This document shows positions 5,609 through 6,926 of a stretch of DNA of 6,926 nucleotides, in pieces. Positions within the stretch are counted from its first letter, which is position 1. Every line of letters starts with the position of its first letter. The translations under genes were made by a program, and so were the position numbers. Below the pieces are notes generated by a model. That model did not search any database. It worked only from the letters and a program-made list of their open reading frames with translations, and had not been told where the DNA came from. The DNA comes from an uncultured Pseudomonadota bacterium (GTDB taxonomy: Bacteria; Lernaellota; Lernaellaia; Lernaellales; Lernaellaceae): positions 1 through 6,926 of the forward strand of contig CALBTQ010000800.1 in NCBI GenBank assembly GCA_937967875.1, in the 5' to 3' direction.

Positions 5609-6582
5609 AAGGGGGCGAAGTAGGCCAGCAGCGCCGGCAGCAGCAGCGGGTAGAGAGTGGTCAGCAAGCGCGTTTCGTACCAGTTGCCGAACACCAGAAA
5701 CAATACGGCGAACGGCGCGATCAGCCACCAGGTGCGCTTGACAAACCACGGCGCCCGGCGGATTCCCGCGACGGCGAACACCCAGCCCAGGCCGAAAAAC
5801 AGGCCCAGGTAGACGAACGACCGCGCCCACTGCTCGAGATTGTGCCCCCAGATGAACGTCAGCGAATGCACGTGCGGCGCATTGCCGTAGACGATGCGCA
5901 GGCCGCCGTACACGATCGCCCAGATCATGATGTACAGCAGCGAGCGCAGAAAACGCTGGGCGGCGGGGGGCGCCTGGGCGCTTCGGTCGGCGGGCAGAAA
6001 CAGCCAGACGGCCGGGTAGGCGAGCGCCGACAAGAGCGACGTTTCGCGGTTCAGCGTGGCCACGGCGATCAACACGCCCAGGGTCAGCCAGCGACGGTGG
6101 TACAGCGCGAGCAAGCCGCCGGTGAACAGCGCCGGTTCCAGCAACGACCAGGGCTGATAAAAATGGTAGTTGAATCCGATCAGCATGCTCAGGGCGGAAA
6201 ACAGTACGGCGCACAGGGCGTAAATTTCGGGAAACCACAGACTGCAATACCGGTATAAAAGCCAGAATCCGGCGAAAACAATCAGGAAATTGAGGACGGC
6301 GAACGAGGCGAGAAACGCTTTTGCATCGTCGTTGCCCAAGGCCGGTTTGAGCGCCAGACGCAGCGCCTCGGCGGTCAGGGGCAGCAGCACCCGGTAGCGG
6401 TAGGGCGCTTCCGCCTGACCGGCGAGAATTTGATTGTGCATCGTCGCGCGGCTTTTGAGATTGATCAACTCGACCTGCCGGTAATATTGGTGGGCGACGA
6501 TCGCCGCGACGGAAAAAAGCAGCACGAAAGCGAACAGGCGCAGGCGATGAGGATGGCTCGTTGGACGCTCCGCAACGGACAT
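5587..6582 (-). CDS. Polytopic inner-membrane protein, possible GT-C-like
   Basis: The 331-residue product has about nine or ten hydrophobic segments. The start is the ATG at 6582-6580, with a weak GGGA a few bases upstream. The longer open frame to 6735 adds 51 polar residues with no membrane-protein character and reaches into the divergent intergenic region. After the first helix (about 13-33) comes a loop with PYRYRVLLPL (60-69). The sequence YHFYQPWSLLEP (139-150) follows the third helix, then LNRETS (177-182) and GNWYETR (299-305) lie at helix ends. Conserved-looking charged and aromatic loops between helices resemble bacterial multi-pass proteins annotated as hypothetical or as GT-C-fold glycosyltransferases. 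No catalytic residue can be assigned with confidence. It converges with the Asp-box protein gene and diverges from the gene at 6759. Confidence 0.85.
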   Translation of the reverse strand: MSVAERPTSHPHRLRLFAFVLLFSVAAIVAHQYYRQVELINLKSRATMHNQILAGQAEAPYRYRVLLPLTAEALRLALKPALGNDDAKAFLASFAVLNFLIVFAGFWLLYRYCSLWFPEIYALCAVLFSALSMLIGFNYHFYQPWSLLEPALFTGGLLALYHRRWLTLGVLIAVATLNRETSLLSALAYPAVWLFLPADRSAQAPPAAQRFLRSLLYIMIWAIVYGGLRIVYGNAPHVHSLTFIWGHNLEQWARSFVYLGLFFGLGWVFAVAGIRRAPWFVKRTWWLIAPFAVLFLVFGNWYETRLLTTLYPLLLPALLAYFAPLKEERPA

Positions 6583-6615
6583 ATAGTATCCCGTCGAATA
6601 AGTGGTTGTGCGCGC

Positions 6616-6624
6616 ATTGTAACA
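6616..6624 (-). promoter_or_regulatory. Extended -10 promoter candidate for the membrane protein gene
   Basis: On the minus strand TACAAT (6621-6616) is preceded by TGT (6624-6622), an extended -10 motif. The -35 position 17 nt upstream is a poor match (CTGGCG). The -10 lies 33 nt ahead of the ATG at 6582, a plausible leader length. Support is by motif only. Confidence 0.4.
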
Positions 6625-6659
6625 GGTTGACGCCGCGCCGCCAGAGATATTTCTTCCTC

Positions 6660-6689
6660 TTGCCCTAACGAGTTCCTTTGCATTACACT
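6660..6689 (+). promoter_or_regulatory. Promoter candidate for the truncated 3' gene
   Basis: TTGCCC (6660-6665) and TACACT (6684-6689) are 18 nt apart and lie about 70 nt before the ATG at 6759. The match is moderate. The -35 lies in one arm of an inverted repeat, CCTCTTGC (6656-6663) with GCAAGAGG (6702-6709), which could be an operator or chance. Confidence 0.3.
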
Positions 6690-6758
6690 TGGCCCTTGCT
6701 TGCAAGAGGGAATGCAGGCCAATGAACGCTGACAAACCAACCTGGTGAAAGGATAGCG

Positions 6759-6880
6759 ATGATGAAACGTGCGATGCTCCTTTTCAGCCTGGCGCTGATC
6801 CTCGGCCTCGCCGGCTTTGCGGCGGCCGATTACGGCACCTGGTCGCTGTTGTCCTCGGACCGCAGCAACAACAACACATA
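6759..6880 (+). CDS. N-terminal fragment of a secreted protein, cut by the contig end
   Basis: The start is ATG 6759, 5 nt after AAAGGA (6748-6753); the next codon is also ATG. Only 40 codons are present. Residues 1-23 are a Sec signal (MMKRAM head, Leu/Ala-rich core, cleavage likely after AAA). The mature start, DYGTWSLL, closely resembles EYGEWEKL at the same place in the protein encoded at 3807, so this is probably the beginning of a paralogous Asp-box propeller. The TAA that seems to end it (6879-6881) uses the first base of the sequencing adapter and is artificial. The real gene continues beyond the assembled sequence. Confidence 0.75.
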
Positions 6881-6926
6881 AGATCGGAAGAGCGTCGTGT
6901 AGGGAAAGAGTGTAGATCTCGGTGGT
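6881..6926. other. Illumina TruSeq adapter sequence (assembly contamination)
   Basis: The last 46 bases begin AGATCGGAAGAGCGTCGTGT and continue to the window end exactly as the reverse complement of the TruSeq universal (P5) adapter, as I remember that published sequence. This is library adapter read-through left on the contig end, not genomic DNA. Anything called here, including the stop codon at 6879-6881, should be discarded. Confidence 0.98.

Noticed and set aside
6583..6735. N-terminal extension of the minus-strand membrane protein
   Set aside because: The extra 51 residues are polar and unlike the rest, and would cover the promoter region. The ATG at 6582 leads directly into the first membrane segment.
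6722..6748. 8-codon ORF (MNADKPTW) as a leader peptide
   Set aside because: Too short to judge. It has no well-spaced ribosome site, and no attenuator structure follows.

Overview
The window reads as one contig end from an uncultured Gram-negative bacterium, probably a metagenome assembly. The evidence for a diderm is a lipoprotein signal peptide with lipobox, an outer-membrane beta-barrel ending in an aromatic residue, and several Sec signal peptides. The long Asp tracts next to Cys residues, in secreted proteins of moderately high GC, recall Myxococcota/Lernaellota-type 'deltaproteobacterial' genomes. That placement is an inference; no marker gene is present.

Layout. Positions 1-1114 hold the 3' part of a propeller-like secreted or surface protein, then a 31-residue membrane peptide with a strong AGGAGG site. 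This block is AT-richer than the rest. Positions 1115-1497 hold no convincing protein gene. They contain a promoter-like element, a long inverted-repeat structure and an intrinsic terminator in the right order for a roughly 190-nt structured RNA or leader, followed by a second promoter. Positions 1498-3683 hold a two-gene unit: a lipoprotein with an Asp-rich spacer, then a small outer-membrane barrel. After a near-consensus promoter, 3807-5501 encodes a secreted Asp-box (BNR) propeller with a PKD-like domain and a C-terminal poly-Asp-GCGC tail. Its intrinsic terminator overlaps the last codons of the convergent gene at 5587-6582 (minus), a polytopic membrane protein. Divergent from that gene, at 6759, a new secreted protein begins whose N terminus resembles that of the Asp-box protein.

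The last 46 bases (6881-6926) are Illumina TruSeq adapter, not genome. The final gene is therefore cut by the contig end, and its apparent stop codon is artificial.

Together the genes describe envelope and surface biology: exported propellers, an acidic lipoprotein and an outer-membrane barrel. No catalytic pathway, mobile element, CRISPR array, tRNA or rRNA was recognised. The two most unusual items are the promoter/structured RNA/terminator cassette at 1101-1326 and the poly-Asp-GCGC tail.
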